Source of the DNA: Thiohalocapsa marina
GTDB lineage: Bacteria > Pseudomonadota > Gammaproteobacteria > Chromatiales > Chromatiaceae
NCBI RefSeq assembly: GCF_008632335.1
Contig: NZ_VWXX01000008.1
Coordinates: 54,408-118,407 of the forward strand
DNA length: 64,000 nucleotides
Direction of reading: 5' to 3'
Shown: positions 18,837 through 31,423 of the stretch, one piece after another
Layout: the number at the start of each line of letters is the position of its first letter
Position numbering within the stretch: position 1 is the stretch's first letter
Position numbers and translations under genes: made by a program
Notes under the pieces: model-generated
Seen by the model: only the letters and a program-made list of their open reading frames with translations
Database searches by the model: none
What the model was told of the DNA's origin: nothing

Positions 18837-19910
18837 ATGGCCAGACTGCCCGCCGAATGGGAACCACAGTCCGGCGTGCTGCTGACCTGGCCGCACGCCG
18901 GCACCGACTGGGCCCCCTGCCTGGATGCGGTGGAGGCGCTGTATCAGCGCCTGGCCGCGCTCATCGCGCAACAGGAGCCGGTGCTCATCGTCTGCCATGA
19001 CGCGGCGCACCGCCGCCATGTCGCCGCGCGGCTGGATCAGGCCGGCGTCGCCGCCACGGCGCGGCATCTGGCGCTGGCCCCTTCCAACGACACCTGGGCC
19101 CGCGACCACGGGCCGATCACGGTGATCGGCGACGACACCGGGCCGACGCTGCTGGACTTTCGCTTCAACGGCTGGGGCGGCAAGTTCACGGCCGATCTCG
19201 ATGACCGGATCAGCGGCCGGCTGCATGCGGCGGGCTGGTTCGGCGATGCGGCATTCGCAGCCAGCCCGCTGGTGCTGGAAGGCGGCGCCATCGACAGCGA
19301 CGGCCGCGGCACCGTGCTGGCGGTGCGCCGCACCCTGGTGGATCCGGCACGCAATCCCGGCTGGTCCGAGGCACAGATCGAGGCCGAACTGCACGCACGC
19401 CTGGGGGCGGAGCGGGTGCTCTGGCTCGACCACGGACAGCTCAGCGGCGATGACACCGACGGCCATGTGGACACCCTGGTGCGTTTCTGCGACCCCGGCA
19501 CCCTGTGCTTTGTGCAATCACCCGGCGCACAGGACCCGGACCATGCCGAACTGACGGCCATGGCGCAGGAACTGGCCGCGCTGCGCCAGCCGGACGGGGC
19601 GCCCTACCGGCTGGTGCCCCTGCCCAAGCCCGGTCCGCTCCAGGACAGCGACGGCGAGCCGCTGCCGGGCACCTATGCCAACTTCCTGATCATCAACGGC
19701 GCGGTGCTGGTACCGGTGTACGACGACCCGGCGGATGACCTGGCCCTGGCGCGGCTCGCCCCGCTGTTCCCTGGGCGACGCATCATCCCCCTGGACTGTC
19801 GCACGCTGATCCGCCAGGGCGGCAGCCTGCACTGCATCACCATGCAGCTTCCGGCCGCCCTGCCACTGGTCGAGCCGGCACGGACAATGCCGCCAGCGCC
19901 CGGCCACTGA
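18837..19910 (+). CDS. Agmatine deiminase / peptidylarginine-deiminase family enzyme
   Basis: A guanidine-hydrolysing enzyme of about 357 residues of the Porphyromonas-type PAD/agmatine deiminase family. Seen are RLPAEWEPQSGVLLTWPH at the start, the substrate and catalytic segment NDTWARDHGP, the central histidine region SGDDTDGHVDTL, and the nucleophilic cysteine in GGSLHCITMQ near the C-terminus. Agmatine to N-carbamoylputrescine is the usual reaction. The carbamoylputrescine amidase partner (AguB) is not adjacent, so the substrate is uncertain. The start is ATG at 18837, 3 bases after the HdeD-like stop. Confidence 0.88.
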   Translation: MARLPAEWEPQSGVLLTWPHAGTDWAPCLDAVEALYQRLAALIAQQEPVLIVCHDAAHRRHVAARLDQAGVAATARHLALAPSNDTWARDHGPITVIGDDTGPTLLDFRFNGWGGKFTADLDDRISGRLHAAGWFGDAAFAASPLVLEGGAIDSDGRGTVLAVRRTLVDPARNPGWSEAQIEAELHARLGAERVLWLDHGQLSGDDTDGHVDTLVRFCDPGTLCFVQSPGAQDPDHAELTAMAQELAALRQPDGAPYRLVPLPKPGPLQDSDGEPLPGTYANFLIINGAVLVPVYDDPADDLALARLAPLFPGRRIIPLDCRTLIRQGGSLHCITMQLPAALPLVEPARTMPPAPGH

Positions 19911-19939
19911 CCCGCCACCACCCGATCCGTCTGCCCATC

Positions 19940-20794
19940 ATGGAACGCGCCTACCGTCTCATCATCTCCTGCCCGGACCAGATCGGCATCGTCGCCGCGG
20001 TCAGTGATTTCATCGCCGGCCATCGGGGCTGGATCACCGAGGCCCATCATTACACCGACCCGGCCAGCCAGTGGTTCTTCATGCGCTACGTGGTGCGGGC
20101 GGAGTCGCTGCCGTTCGGCATCGACGAACTGCAGCGGCTTTTCACGCCGGTCGCCGAGCGCTTCGGCATGCAGTGGCGGGTGCACGACACCGGCGTGCGC
20201 AAGCGCGTGGTGCTGCTCGCCAGCCGGCAGGCGCACTGCCTGTCGGACCTGCTCTACCGCTGGCGCAGCGGCGAGATGGCCATGGACATCCCCTGCGTGC
20301 TGTCCAACCACGACGACCTGCGCGGCTATGTGCAATGGCATGGCCTGCGCTATTGCCATTTCCCCGTGGACCCGGCGCGCAAGGTCGACCATTTCCGCGC
20401 CGTGGAGCAGGCCCTGGCGGAGACCGCCCCGGACCTGATCGTGCTGGCGCGCTACATGCAGATCCTGCCGGAGCCCATCTGCGCCCGTTATCCCGGGCGC
20501 ATCATCAACATCCACCACAGTTTCCTGCCGTCGTTCGTCGGCGCCCGGCCCTATCACCAGGCCTCGGCGCGGGGGGTCAAGCTGATCGGGGCCACCTGCC
20601 ACTATGTGACCGCGGAACTCGACGCCGGCCCCATCATCGAGCAGGACGTGGTCCGCGTCGGCCACCACAACACGGTGGAAGACATGATCCGCCTGGGCAA
20701 GGACGTGGAAAAACAGGTGCTGGCCCGTGGCCTGCGCTTCCATCTGGAAGACCGCGTGCTGCTGCACGGCAACAAGACCATCGTCTTTGCCTGA
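19940..20794 (+). CDS. purU: Formyltetrahydrofolate deformylase
   Basis: Hydrolyses 10-formyl-THF to formate and THF, balancing one-carbon units and feeding formate to PurT. The 284 residues match the family. An N-terminal ACT domain (RLIISCPDQIGIVAAVSDFI) is followed by a formyltransferase-fold domain with NIHHSFLPSF and GATCHYVTAELDAGPIIEQ, which carry the conserved catalytic His and Asp. It follows the deiminase gene by 29 bases. A 15-base palindrome (CTGGGTG/CACCCAG, 20848-20862) lies between its stop and the convergent epmA stop, with no T tract. Confidence 0.96.
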   Translation: MERAYRLIISCPDQIGIVAAVSDFIAGHRGWITEAHHYTDPASQWFFMRYVVRAESLPFGIDELQRLFTPVAERFGMQWRVHDTGVRKRVVLLASRQAHCLSDLLYRWRSGEMAMDIPCVLSNHDDLRGYVQWHGLRYCHFPVDPARKVDHFRAVEQALAETAPDLIVLARYMQILPEPICARYPGRIINIHHSFLPSFVGARPYHQASARGVKLIGATCHYVTAELDAGPIIEQDVVRVGHHNTVEDMIRLGKDVEKQVLARGLRFHLEDRVLLHGNKTIVFA

Positions 20795-20864
20795 TCCGTT
20801 TCGCAGGACGGTCGGCGACGACAGGCGTGGCTGACGTCTTGATGCTTCTGGGTGTCACCCAGGG

Positions 20865-21902
20865 TCAGGCCCGCTCCACCGGGAAGGCCATGACCTCGTC
20901 GATGTGCCCAGCGCCGACCGCGAGCATGAGTAGCCGGTCGAGCCCCAGGGCCACGCCGGCACTGTCGGGCAGGCCGGCGGCGAGGGCGGCCAGCAACTCG
21001 ACATCCATCGGCACCTCGGGCTGGCCTCGCTCACGACGCGTGGCGAGGTCCTGCTCGAAACGCCGGCGCTGCTCGGCGGCATCGGACAATTCGTGGAAGC
21101 CGTTGGCCAGTTCCATGCCCTGCAGATAGAGCTCGAACCGCTCGGCGACCGGCACCTCGTCCTGTCGCAACCGTGCCAGCGCGGCCTGGCTCGGCGGATA
21201 GTCGTGCACAAAGGTCAGGCGCTCACGCCCGAGACCGGGCTCCAGGCACTGGCTCATCAACAGATCCAGCCAGCCATCGCGGTCCAGTTGCAGGTGTTCG
21301 CTGCCCGGCACGGGCACCGCCAGCGCAACGGCGCGCAATGCCTCGGGGGTGGCCTCCCAGGGATCGACCTGGAGAGCCCCGCGGAACAGGTCGCGGTAGC
21401 GGACGAACTCCACCTCCAGTTCCGGACGCTGCAGCGCGGTGCGGACCACGTCCGCCACCTCCAGCATCAGCGCCTGCAAGGTGAACCCGGGCCGGTACCA
21501 TTCCAGCAGGGTGAACTCGGGATGATGCCGCCGTCCGCGCTCATCGTCGCGGAACACCTTGCAGATCTGGTAGATGGGCCCGCACCCCGCAGCAAGCAGC
21601 CGCTTCATGGGGAATTCCGGCGAGGTCTGCAGGTACAGGCCGGATGTGGGTGCCGGATCGGCAGTGGCCAGACGCAGGCTGGCCAGGGCGGGGTCGGTGG
21701 TGGCGTGGCGCGACAGCACCGGGGTCTCCACCTCGAGCACGCCCCGGTCGGCGAACAGGGCGCGGATGGCGGCAAACATGCGCGCCCGCCTGCTCAGCAC
21801 CGCCAGCGCGGCACTGGGCCGCCAGTAATCAGCCAATACGCCGGACGGAGTGCCGCTCTGGTCGCCGGATCGAGGCGGGAGCGAGGCCGCCGGAGGGCTC
21901 AC
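20865..21902 (-). CDS. epmA: EF-P beta-lysylation enzyme EpmA (GenX/PoxA)
   Basis: A class II lysyl-tRNA-synthetase paralogue without an anticodon-binding domain that attaches beta-lysine to Lys34 of EF-P. The 345 residues include motif 2 ([20 protein letters not shown]) and motif 3 ([12 protein letters not shown]). I chose the GTG at 21902, which overlaps the efp stop as GTGA and has AAGGA upstream. It gives about 20 residues before [10 protein letters not shown], and no ATG is available at a sensible position. The overlap couples the enzyme to its substrate gene. The epmB partner is not in the window. Confidence 0.93.
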   Translation of the reverse strand: MSPPAASLPPRSGDQSGTPSGVLADYWRPSAALAVLSRRARMFAAIRALFADRGVLEVETPVLSRHATTDPALASLRLATADPAPTSGLYLQTSPEFPMKRLLAAGCGPIYQICKVFRDDERGRRHHPEFTLLEWYRPGFTLQALMLEVADVVRTALQRPELEVEFVRYRDLFRGALQVDPWEATPEALRAVALAVPVPGSEHLQLDRDGWLDLLMSQCLEPGLGRERLTFVHDYPPSQAALARLRQDEVPVAERFELYLQGMELANGFHELSDAAEQRRRFEQDLATRRERGQPEVPMDVELLAALAAGLPDSAGVALGLDRLLMLAVGAGHIDEVMAFPVERA

Positions 21903-22471
21903 TCTTCCTTGGCGCGGGAGACGTAGCTGCCCGAGCGGGTGTCGACCTTGATCAGCTCGCCGATCTGCACGAACAGCGGCACGTTGACCACGGCGCCGGT
22001 CTCCAGCGTGGCCGGCTTGCCGCCACCGCCGGAGGTGTCGCCCTTCAGGCCTGGGTCGGTGTCGGTGATCGCCAGCACGACGAAGTTGGGCGCCTCGACG
22101 CTCAGCGGCTGGCCGTTGTACAGGGTCACGCCGCAGATGTCCTGCTCCTTGATCCACTTGGCGGCCTCACCCACGGCGTTGGCATCCGCGGTCAGCTGCT
22201 CGAAGGTGTCGGTGTCCATGAAGTGCCACAGCTCACCGTCGTTGTAAAGATACTGCAGCTCGGTGTCATGCACGTCCGCCGCCTCCACCGAGTCGCCGGA
22301 CTTGAAGGTGCGCTCCACCACCCGCCCGGTCTTCAGGTTCTTCACCCGGACGCGGTTGAATGCCTGGCCCTTGCCGGGCTTGACGAACTCGTTCTCGACG
22401 ATGCTGTATGGATCCCCGTCCAGCATGATCTTGAGTCCGCCCTTGAATTCATTGGTCTTGTAACTTGCCAT
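21899..22471 (-). CDS. efp: Translation elongation factor P
   Basis: Relieves ribosome stalling at polyproline stretches. The 190 residues cover three domains, and the modified loop [11 protein letters not shown] places lysine at residue 34, the beta-lysylation site. The OB-fold region includes [16 protein letters not shown] and the C-terminal block [25 protein letters not shown] is intact. Lys34 type and the overlapping epmA agree on the EpmA pathway rather than arginylation. DUF2845 lies upstream by 19 bases on the same strand. Confidence 0.98.
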   Translation of the reverse strand: MASYKTNEFKGGLKIMLDGDPYSIVENEFVKPGKGQAFNRVRVKNLKTGRVVERTFKSGDSVEAADVHDTELQYLYNDGELWHFMDTDTFEQLTADANAVGEAAKWIKEQDICGVTLYNGQPLSVEAPNFVVLAITDTDPGLKGDTSGGGGKPATLETGAVVNVPLFVQIGELIKVDTRSGSYVSRAKEE

Positions 22472-22490
22472 TCGCTTGGTCTCTTTGTGG

Positions 22491-22814
22491 TCAGTAGCCG
22501 TAACCCTGGCTCTCGATACTCTGGATCTTGCCGTCTTTGACGACGATCCGCTGCACGAAGCGGTTTGGGCCGAAGTTGTAGGTCCAGACCTCGTAGGGTC
22601 GCTCTTCGTAGGCCGTGTAATAGCTGTTGTTCAGCTGATCGTAGGCGCGGTAGGGCACCCGGTCGACGACCTGCTCCACCTGCGTCGGCTCGCCGCACTC
22701 ATGTCGCAAGGTCATGGTGCTGTCACCCTTGCTGACGATGGCATTACCGCAACGCAGCGCATGGGCTGGCCCCACCGCCAACAGCAAAGCGACAAAAAAC
22801 ACGACAGTGCGCAT
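22491..22814 (-). CDS. Small exported DUF2845 protein
   Basis: A 107-residue secreted protein. The signal peptide is [19 protein letters not shown], with cleavage after AHA. The mature part starts [12 protein letters not shown] and has two cysteines (RCGN and HECGEP), likely a disulfide, and the aromatic C-terminal half [15 protein letters not shown] typical of DUF2845. Function unknown. It lies between greA and efp in the same direction with short gaps, probably in one transcript. Confidence 0.85.
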   Translation of the reverse strand: MRTVVFFVALLLAVGPAHALRCGNAIVSKGDSTMTLRHECGEPTQVEQVVDRVPYRAYDQLNNSYYTAYEERPYEVWTYNFGPNRFVQRIVVKDGKIQSIESQGYGY

Positions 22815-22855
22815 GACAGGCCTCCTTAGGTCGGGGAGATGTGATCGGGAACTCG

Positions 22856-23332
22856 CTATTCGTAGCGGACTTCCAAGATCTCGAACTCGCGCTTGCCGCC
22901 GGGGGCCTCGACCAGGGCGGTGTCGCCCTCGCTCTTGCCGATCAGGCCCCGGGCGATGGGCGAGCTGACGCTGATCTTGCCCTGCTTGATGTCGGCCTCG
23001 TCGTCGCCGACGATCATGTAGGTGTGCTCCTGGTCGCTGTCGATCTCGAGCACGTCGACCGTGGTACCGAATACCACCTTGCCATTGCGCGGCAGTTGGG
23101 CGACATCGATGATCTGGGCATGGGACAGCTTGGACTCGATCTCCTTGATCCGTCCCTCGATGAAGCCCTGCTGCTCGCGGGCGGCATGGTATTCGGCGTT
23201 TTCCTTGAGATCACCGTGGGCCCGCGCCTCGGCGATGGCCTCGATCACCTTCGGGCGTTCCACCCTTTTCAGCCGTTCGAGTTCGGCGCGCAACTGGTCC
23301 GCGCCCCTGGCGGTCAGAGGGACTTTGTTCAT
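22856..23332 (-). CDS. greA: Transcription elongation factor GreA
   Basis: Stimulates RNA cleavage by backtracked RNA polymerase. The 158 residues comprise an N-terminal coiled coil whose tip has the acidic pair region ([19 protein letters not shown]) and a C-terminal FKBP-like domain ([14 protein letters not shown]). The start is ATG at 23332 with AAAGGA upstream. It follows carB after about 180 bases that contain two hairpins, and precedes the DUF2845 gene. carAB-greA is a common gammaproteobacterial order. Confidence 0.97.
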   Translation of the reverse strand: MNKVPLTARGADQLRAELERLKRVERPKVIEAIAEARAHGDLKENAEYHAAREQQGFIEGRIKEIESKLSHAQIIDVAQLPRNGKVVFGTTVDVLEIDSDQEHTYMIVGDDEADIKQGKISVSSPIARGLIGKSEGDTALVEAPGGKREFEILEVRYE

Positions 23333-23425
23333 GGGTTGGATCCTTTGGCGGGATGCATCGGCCGCAGCCGATCCATCTGGGATTGAAATCAGTATCCGGG
23401 ATTGAAACCACTGGCGCGCGGCAAA

Positions 23426-23482
23426 CGGCCCGCAAACGGGCCGAAGCCGCAGGACACCAGGAGCGTGCGCGTCGGCGCGCAC
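23426..23482 (-). terminator. Two strong hairpins between carB and greA
   Basis: Two perfect 7-bp stems lie downstream of carB on the minus strand. One is GTGCGCG/CGCGCAC with a four-base loop (23465-23482). The other is CGGCCCG/CGGGCCG with a TTTG loop (23426-23443), followed by TTTGCC. The T tract is weak, so this may be a leaky terminator or processing site that sets the carB/greA ratio. Confidence 0.4.
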
Positions 23483-23514
23483 ATCAGTGTTCTAGCCTAG
23501 CGGTGGCCCGCTGA

Positions 23515-26721
<3,207 letters not shown>

Positions 26722-26844
26722 GGGAGCACTTGCAGGGATCTGGAGAAGGGGCTGGAAAGCGTCTGGTCGGGGTTCGGCAAGGGCCCGGGGACACCGTGTG
26801 ATCGATGCATCCGCCTCTGCTGGCGAGACGCGGTCGGGTGGCGG

Positions 26845-28005
26845 TCAGCCCGCCGCGCCGGGTTCGGCTCGACCCTGCATCAGATCGACGAACTGGGCAA
26901 ACAGGTGGGCCATGTCATGCGGACCCGGACTGGCCTCCGGATGCCCCTGAAAGCCGAACGCAGGATGCTCGCGATGGCGAATGCCCTGCAGCGAGCTGTC
27001 GAACAGCGAACGGTGGGTCGCCTCCAGGCTCTCCGGCAGGGTCGCCTCGTCAACGGCGAAGCCGTGGTTCTGGCTGGTGATCATGACCTCGCCGGAGGCC
27101 AGGGCCTGGACCGGGTGGTTGGCGCCATGGTGACCGAATTTCATCTTCACCGTGCGCGCGCCGCTGGCCAATCCGAGGAGCTGGTGCCCGAGGCAGATGC
27201 CGAACAGCGGCATGTCGGCATCGAGCAGGCTGCGGATGGCATCGATGGCGTAATCGCAGGGCTCCGGGTCTCCGGGACCATTGCTCAGGAAGACGCCGTC
27301 CGGGTCCATGGCCAGCACCTCCGCCACTGGTGTCTGCGCCGGCACCACGGTAACGCGGCAGCCGTGGTCCACCAGCATGCGCAGGATGTTGCGTTTGACG
27401 CCGAAGTCATAAGCGACCACATGCAGCCCCAGGCTCGGATCATCTGGCGCGAGCGGGGTCGGATCGCCCCCGCTCAGCGACCAGCTGCCCTTGGTCCAGA
27501 CGTAGGCATCGGGGGTTGTGACCTCCTGGGCCAGATCCATGCCCTTGAGGCCCGGAAACGCTCGGGCAGCGGCCAGCGCCGTTTGCTCGTCGATGCCGTC
27601 ACCGGCCTGCAGGCAGCCGCTCTGGGCACCCTTCTCCCGCAGGATGCGGGTCAGGCGCCGGGTGTCGATGTCGCTGATGGCGACGATGTCCTGGCGCTGC
27701 AGGTAGGCGCTCAAGTCCTCGTGCCGCCGCCAGTTGCTCGCCTGCGCGGGGTAGTCGCGGATGATCAGCCCGGCGGCCTGCACGAACGGCGATTCCTCGT
27801 CTTCCGGATTGGTGCCGGTGTTGCCGATGTGCGGGTAGGTCAGGGTGACCAGCTGCCGCCGATACGACGGGTCGGTCAGGATCTCCTGATAGCCCGACAT
27901 CGCGGTGTTGAAGACGACCTCTCCGACGCTTTGGCCGTGGGCGCCGATGGATAGCCCCCGGAAGACCGAACCGTCTTCCAGGACCAGAACCGCGGGGTGT
28001 CTCAA
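26845..28005 (-). CDS. carA: Carbamoyl-phosphate synthase small (glutaminase) subunit
   Basis: Class I glutamine amidotransferase subunit that feeds ammonia to CarB; about 386 residues (382 in E. coli). The C-terminal domain has the nucleophile elbow [10 protein letters not shown] and the catalytic His-Glu in [13 protein letters not shown]. The N-terminal domain has [18 protein letters not shown] chose the TTG at 28005: GGAG lies six bases before it and the length fits. An in-frame GTG at 28047 would add 14 residues. No pepA- or arginine-type operator could be identified in the 175 bases upstream. Confidence 0.95.
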   Translation of the reverse strand: MRHPAVLVLEDGSVFRGLSIGAHGQSVGEVVFNTAMSGYQEILTDPSYRRQLVTLTYPHIGNTGTNPEDEESPFVQAAGLIIRDYPAQASNWRRHEDLSAYLQRQDIVAISDIDTRRLTRILREKGAQSGCLQAGDGIDEQTALAAARAFPGLKGMDLAQEVTTPDAYVWTKGSWSLSGGDPTPLAPDDPSLGLHVVAYDFGVKRNILRMLVDHGCRVTVVPAQTPVAEVLAMDPDGVFLSNGPGDPEPCDYAIDAIRSLLDADMPLFGICLGHQLLGLASGARTVKMKFGHHGANHPVQALASGEVMITSQNHGFAVDEATLPESLEATHRSLFDSSLQGIRHREHPAFGFQGHPEASPGPHDMAHLFAQFVDLMQGRAEPGAAG

Positions 28006-28180
28006 GGCGTTCTCCGAAGCAGGGGGAGTCGCGGCGCGCGCGGCCACACCCGAAGCGCCGAGACGGAATAGATGTCAGACAGTAACCGGGGCCTCCGGAC
28101 AGAGCCGCCCCGATCGATGCGCATGTTACTGGATGGCCCGGCCGCTGTCCATGCGACCGACGCGGGAAAGGGGCCTGCAA

Positions 28181-28627
28181 TCACCCAGGGGCCCGGGCCT
28201 GGCTCTGGGCCCACTGCACCAGCCCGTTGGCGTCCATGGCGCCGGCCTGGCGGGCGACCTCGCGACCGCCCTTGAACAGGGCCAGTGTCGGGATGCTGCG
28301 GATGCCGAAGCGCATGGCCAGGCCCTGGGCCTGCTCGGTGTCCACCTTGACCAGCCGGATGCCGGGCTCGAGGCGCTTTGCCGCCGCCTCGAAGGCCGGG
28401 GCCATCATGCGGCAAGGCCCGCACCAGGGGGCCCAGAAGTCCACCAGCACCGGCAGGTCGCTGCGGCCGACATGGCGCTCGAAGCGCGGCTCGTCCAGCG
28501 CCAGGGGCTGCCCCTCGAACAGCGCGCCATGGCACTTGCCGCAGCGCGGCCCTTCACCCAGGCGCGCTTGGGGGATGCGGTTGACAGCATCGCAATGGGG
28601 GCAGACCACATGCACCGAATTCGTCAT
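28181..28627 (-). CDS. trxC: Thioredoxin 2 with N-terminal zinc ribbon
   Basis: A cytoplasmic disulfide reductase of 148 residues. The N-terminal zinc ribbon uses Cys9, Cys12, Cys29 and Cys32 (VCPHC and RCGKC). The thioredoxin domain has WCGPC with active cysteines 69 and 72 and the cis-proline segment SIPTLALF. The zinc ribbon separates TrxC from TrxA. The ATG at 28627 is preceded by GAGGAG. It is divergent from cnoX, another thioredoxin-fold gene, across 193 bases. Confidence 0.95.
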   Translation of the reverse strand: MTNSVHVVCPHCDAVNRIPQARLGEGPRCGKCHGALFEGQPLALDEPRFERHVGRSDLPVLVDFWAPWCGPCRMMAPAFEAAAKRLEPGIRLVKVDTEQAQGLAMRFGIRSIPTLALFKGGREVARQAGAMDANGLVQWAQSQARAPG

Positions 28628-28771
28628 GACATTCTCCTCAGGGTTCGTTTCGACAGGACCCGGATCCGAAAACTGCGCACCGGCTCCACGACGGCAACCG
28701 GCGATCCTGCACGTCGGCAATCCGGCGAACTGGCGCAGGATCGGGTTGATTCGACCTCCAGGGACATTATT

Positions 28772-28786
28772 TTGCATCGATTGCAA
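28772..28786. promoter_or_regulatory. Inverted repeat in the trxC/cnoX divergent gap
   Basis: TTGCA and TGCAA flank five bases in an AT-rich patch 35 bases upstream of cnoX. The position suits an operator or promoter element for either gene. The regulator is unknown. Confidence 0.3.
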
Positions 28787-28820
28787 GGTTTTCACCCGGC
28801 GCACAGCAAGGAGCCGATAC

Positions 28821-29684
28821 ATGACCGATTCGCCATACGTCGTCAACGTCACCGCCGCCAACTTCGAACAGGTCGTGCTGCAGGGATCACTGCAGCAACC
28901 GGTGCTGGTGGATTTCTGGGCCGACTGGTGCGCCCCCTGTCGACAGCTCATGCCGATCCTGGCGCGGCTGGCGGATGAATTCGCCGGCGCCTTTGTGCTG
29001 GCCAAGGTGGACACCGAGGCAGAGCAGGAGTTGGCGGCCCACTTCGGCATTCGCAGCCTGCCCACGGTGCAACTGTTCAAGGACGGCCAGCCGGTGGACC
29101 AGTTCATGGGCGCCCTGCCGGAGGGGGAGATCCGCGAGTTTCTCGCCCGACACATCGTGCGCGAGGGCGACCGGGTGCTGGAGGAAGCGCTGTCCCGGCT
29201 GGCTGCCGGCGATCTGGACGGCGCCGCCGCCGGCATCGAGCAGGCCCGTGCCGAAGATCCCGACAACAGTCGCCTGTTCGTCGCCGATCTACGGCTCAAG
29301 GCCGCCCGGGGCGATGTCGCCGGCGCCAGCGCGATGCTCGAGCGCACGCCGCTGGAACTGGCCAATGACCCCGAGCTCGCCGCCCTGCGGGGCCAGCTCG
29401 GCTTCGCCGCCATGCTCGACGGTGCACCCTCGGCGGAGACCTGCGCCGAGCGCCTCGAGGCCGACCCGAACGACAGCGAGGCACGCTACCAGCTGGCCGC
29501 GCATCAGGTGCAGGCCGGCGACTTCGACGCCGCCCTGGAGAACCTGCTGACGCTGATGCAGCGCGACCGCACCTATGGCGATGACGCCGCTCGCAAGGGT
29601 ATGCTCTCCATCTTCGACCTGCTCGGCGGCGAGGGTGACCTGGTGAGCACCTATCGGGCACGGATCGCCCGCGCGCTGTACTGA
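28821..29684 (+). CDS. cnoX: Thioredoxin-TPR chaperedoxin (CnoX/YbbN)
   Basis: A 287-residue protein with an N-terminal thioredoxin domain followed by TPR-like helices (ALSRLAAGDLDGAAAGIEQA and similar), matching CnoX/YbbN in layout and length. It protects clients from oxidation and hands them to GroEL or DnaK. Here the active site is the full WCAPC (Cys37 and Cys40). E. coli CnoX lacks a redox-active CXXC, so this version may keep oxidoreductase activity, as in some other lineages. The start ATG at 28821 is preceded by AAGGAG. Confidence 0.93.
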   Translation: MTDSPYVVNVTAANFEQVVLQGSLQQPVLVDFWADWCAPCRQLMPILARLADEFAGAFVLAKVDTEAEQELAAHFGIRSLPTVQLFKDGQPVDQFMGALPEGEIREFLARHIVREGDRVLEEALSRLAAGDLDGAAAGIEQARAEDPDNSRLFVADLRLKAARGDVAGASAMLERTPLELANDPELAALRGQLGFAAMLDGAPSAETCAERLEADPNDSEARYQLAAHQVQAGDFDAALENLLTLMQRDRTYGDDAARKGMLSIFDLLGGEGDLVSTYRARIARALY

Positions 29685-29785
29685 GCCGGGCCGCATCGGT
29701 CTGGATCAGTGTCTCCTTGCGGCCCGATGGCAGCCTGCTGGCAACGAACAAACGAACCACCCGGCAACCTAGAGGCGACCCACCG

Positions 29786-30394
29786 ATGAAGAGCTTCAAT
29801 CCACGCATGCTGCTTCCACTGCTCCTGCTGCCGCTGGGGAGCCCCGCGCCAGCGGCGGATGCCGTGACCGAGCAGATCGACGCCGGTCGGCAGGCCTACG
29901 AGGCCGGCGACCCGCGCGGCGCCATCCAGGCGCTGAACTTCGCCGTAGCGCAGATCGAGGAACAGCTCAAGGCGCTGCAGTTGCAGGTGCTGCCGGCGCC
30001 CCTGCCCGGCTGGACCGCCGAGGACGCACAGTCGGAGACCGCCGGTTTTGCGGCCATGATCGCCGGCACAAACCTGTCGCGCACCTACCGCCGGGACGAC
30101 GGCGAGGCCAGCCTCACCATCACCATCACCGCCGACTCACCGATGCTGGCGATGATGAACATGATGATGTCCACCCCGCTGCTGATGCAGGCGGACCCGG
30201 ACAATGCCCCCTTCACCTTCGGCGGCTACCGGGGCACCATCCAGCAGCCGCCGGACGGCAGCGCCAAGGTCATGCTCATGGTCGGCAGCCGCATCCTGGT
30301 TCAGCTGGAGGGCCGCGGCACCGATCGGCAGACCCTCGAGGCCTACCTGGAGGCGCTCAACCTGTCCGGGCTGGAGAAGGCGTTGCTCGGCTAG
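29786..30394 (+). CDS. Exported protein of unknown function
   Basis: A 202-residue protein with a signal peptide (MKSFNPRMLLPLLLLPLGSPAPAADA). A short TPR-like helix (QAYEAGDPRGAIQALNFAVAQIEEQL) follows, then a domain with a methionine-rich segment (SPMLAMMNMMMSTPLLM) and a C-terminal beta/alpha part (GSRILVQLEGRGTDRQTLEAYLEAL). I do not recognise the family with certainty. The ATG at 29786 leaves a gap of about 100 bases after cnoX, so co-transcription is possible. Confidence 0.78.
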   Translation: MKSFNPRMLLPLLLLPLGSPAPAADAVTEQIDAGRQAYEAGDPRGAIQALNFAVAQIEEQLKALQLQVLPAPLPGWTAEDAQSETAGFAAMIAGTNLSRTYRRDDGEASLTITITADSPMLAMMNMMMSTPLLMQADPDNAPFTFGGYRGTIQQPPDGSAKVMLMVGSRILVQLEGRGTDRQTLEAYLEALNLSGLEKALLG

Positions 30395-30446
30395 GACACC
30401 GGTCAGCATCGAGAGCCGCCGCGCCGGGGGAGCCCCTCTTGGCAGG

Positions 30447-30475
30447 CGCCAGACGGCAGTAACTGCCGTCTGGCG
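30447..30475. repeat. Perfect 29-base palindrome
   Basis: Arms of 14 bases (CGCCAGACGGCAGT and its exact complement) flank a single A, in the gap between the exported unknown and the convergent galU. Further CTGGCGGCTGG-type copies follow to about 30500. There is no T tract, so it looks more like a dispersed repeat than a normal terminator. Confidence 0.7.
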
Positions 30476-30521
30476 GCTGGATGCTGGCGGCTGGCGGCCA
30501 ACCTCTGACCGCTGCCTGTCC

Positions 30522-31394
30522 TCAAAGCTTCAGCCCCTTCAGATAGGCGCGGAAGCTGTCGCCCAGTTCCGGATGGGACAGGGCGTACTCCACCGTTGCC
30601 TCCAGGTAGCCTTCCTTGCTGCCACAGTCGTAACGCTTGCCCTTGAAGGGATAGGCGATGACGGTCTCTTCCTTCAACAGCGCAGCAATGGCGTCGGTGA
30701 GCTGGATCTCGCCACCGGCACCCGGCTTGGTCTGTTCCAGCAGATCGAAGATGCGCGGCGTCAGCAGGTAACGCCCGACCACCGCCAGATTGGACGGCGC
30801 CACGGACGGGTCCGGCTTTTCGACGATGGAGACCACGCGCAGGGTGCCGTCCGGCTGCTCCTCGGTCTCGACGATGCCGTACTTGTTGGTCTCCTCCGGT
30901 GGCACCTCCTCGACACTGAGCACGCTGGCACCGGTGCGCTCATGCACCTCGGCCATCTGCTCGACCACCCCCTTCTCGTCGTTGCGGATCAGATCGTCAG
31001 CCAGGATGATGGCGAAGGCCTCGTTGCCCACCACGGGCTTGGAGCAGAGTACCGCATGGCCCAGGCCCAGGGCCTCCGGCTGGCGCAGATAGATGCAGTT
31101 GACATGCGCCGGCAGCACCGTGCGCACGATCTTCAGCAGCTTCTCCTTGCCGGCGCTGGTGAGCTCGCTCTCCAGTTCGTAGGCCTTGTCGAAATGGTCC
31201 TCGATGGAGCGCTTGTGCCGGCCGGTGATGAAGACCAGTTGCGTCGCGCCGGCGGCCTCCGCCTCCTCTGCCGCATACTGGATCAGCGGCTTGTCCACCA
31301 CCGGCAACATCTCTTTCGGACTGGCCTTGGTGGCAGGCAGGAAGCGGGTGCCGAGACCGGCTACGGGGAAGACTGCTTTACGAATGCGTGCCAT
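30522..31394 (-). CDS. galU: UTP-glucose-1-phosphate uridylyltransferase
   Basis: Makes UDP-glucose for LPS, exopolysaccharide and osmoprotectant pathways; 290 residues. The nucleotidyltransferase signature [23 protein letters not shown] is at the N-terminus, the sugar-binding region [13 protein letters not shown] follows, and [16 protein letters not shown] is near the C-terminus. It follows pyrF by about 30 bases on the same strand. Confidence 0.97.
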   Translation of the reverse strand: MARIRKAVFPVAGLGTRFLPATKASPKEMLPVVDKPLIQYAAEEAEAAGATQLVFITGRHKRSIEDHFDKAYELESELTSAGKEKLLKIVRTVLPAHVNCIYLRQPEALGLGHAVLCSKPVVGNEAFAIILADDLIRNDEKGVVEQMAEVHERTGASVLSVEEVPPEETNKYGIVETEEQPDGTLRVVSIVEKPDPSVAPSNLAVVGRYLLTPRIFDLLEQTKPGAGGEIQLTDAIAALLKEETVIAYPFKGKRYDCGSKEGYLEATVEYALSHPELGDSFRAYLKGLKL

Positions 31395-31423
31395 GTGAAC
31401 TCCTGTGTCGTTCGCTTTTCGGG

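Noticed and set aside
23381..23409. The GGGATTGAAA pair as a CRISPR remnant
   Set aside because: Only two copies nine bases apart, far too short and closely spaced for a repeat-spacer array.
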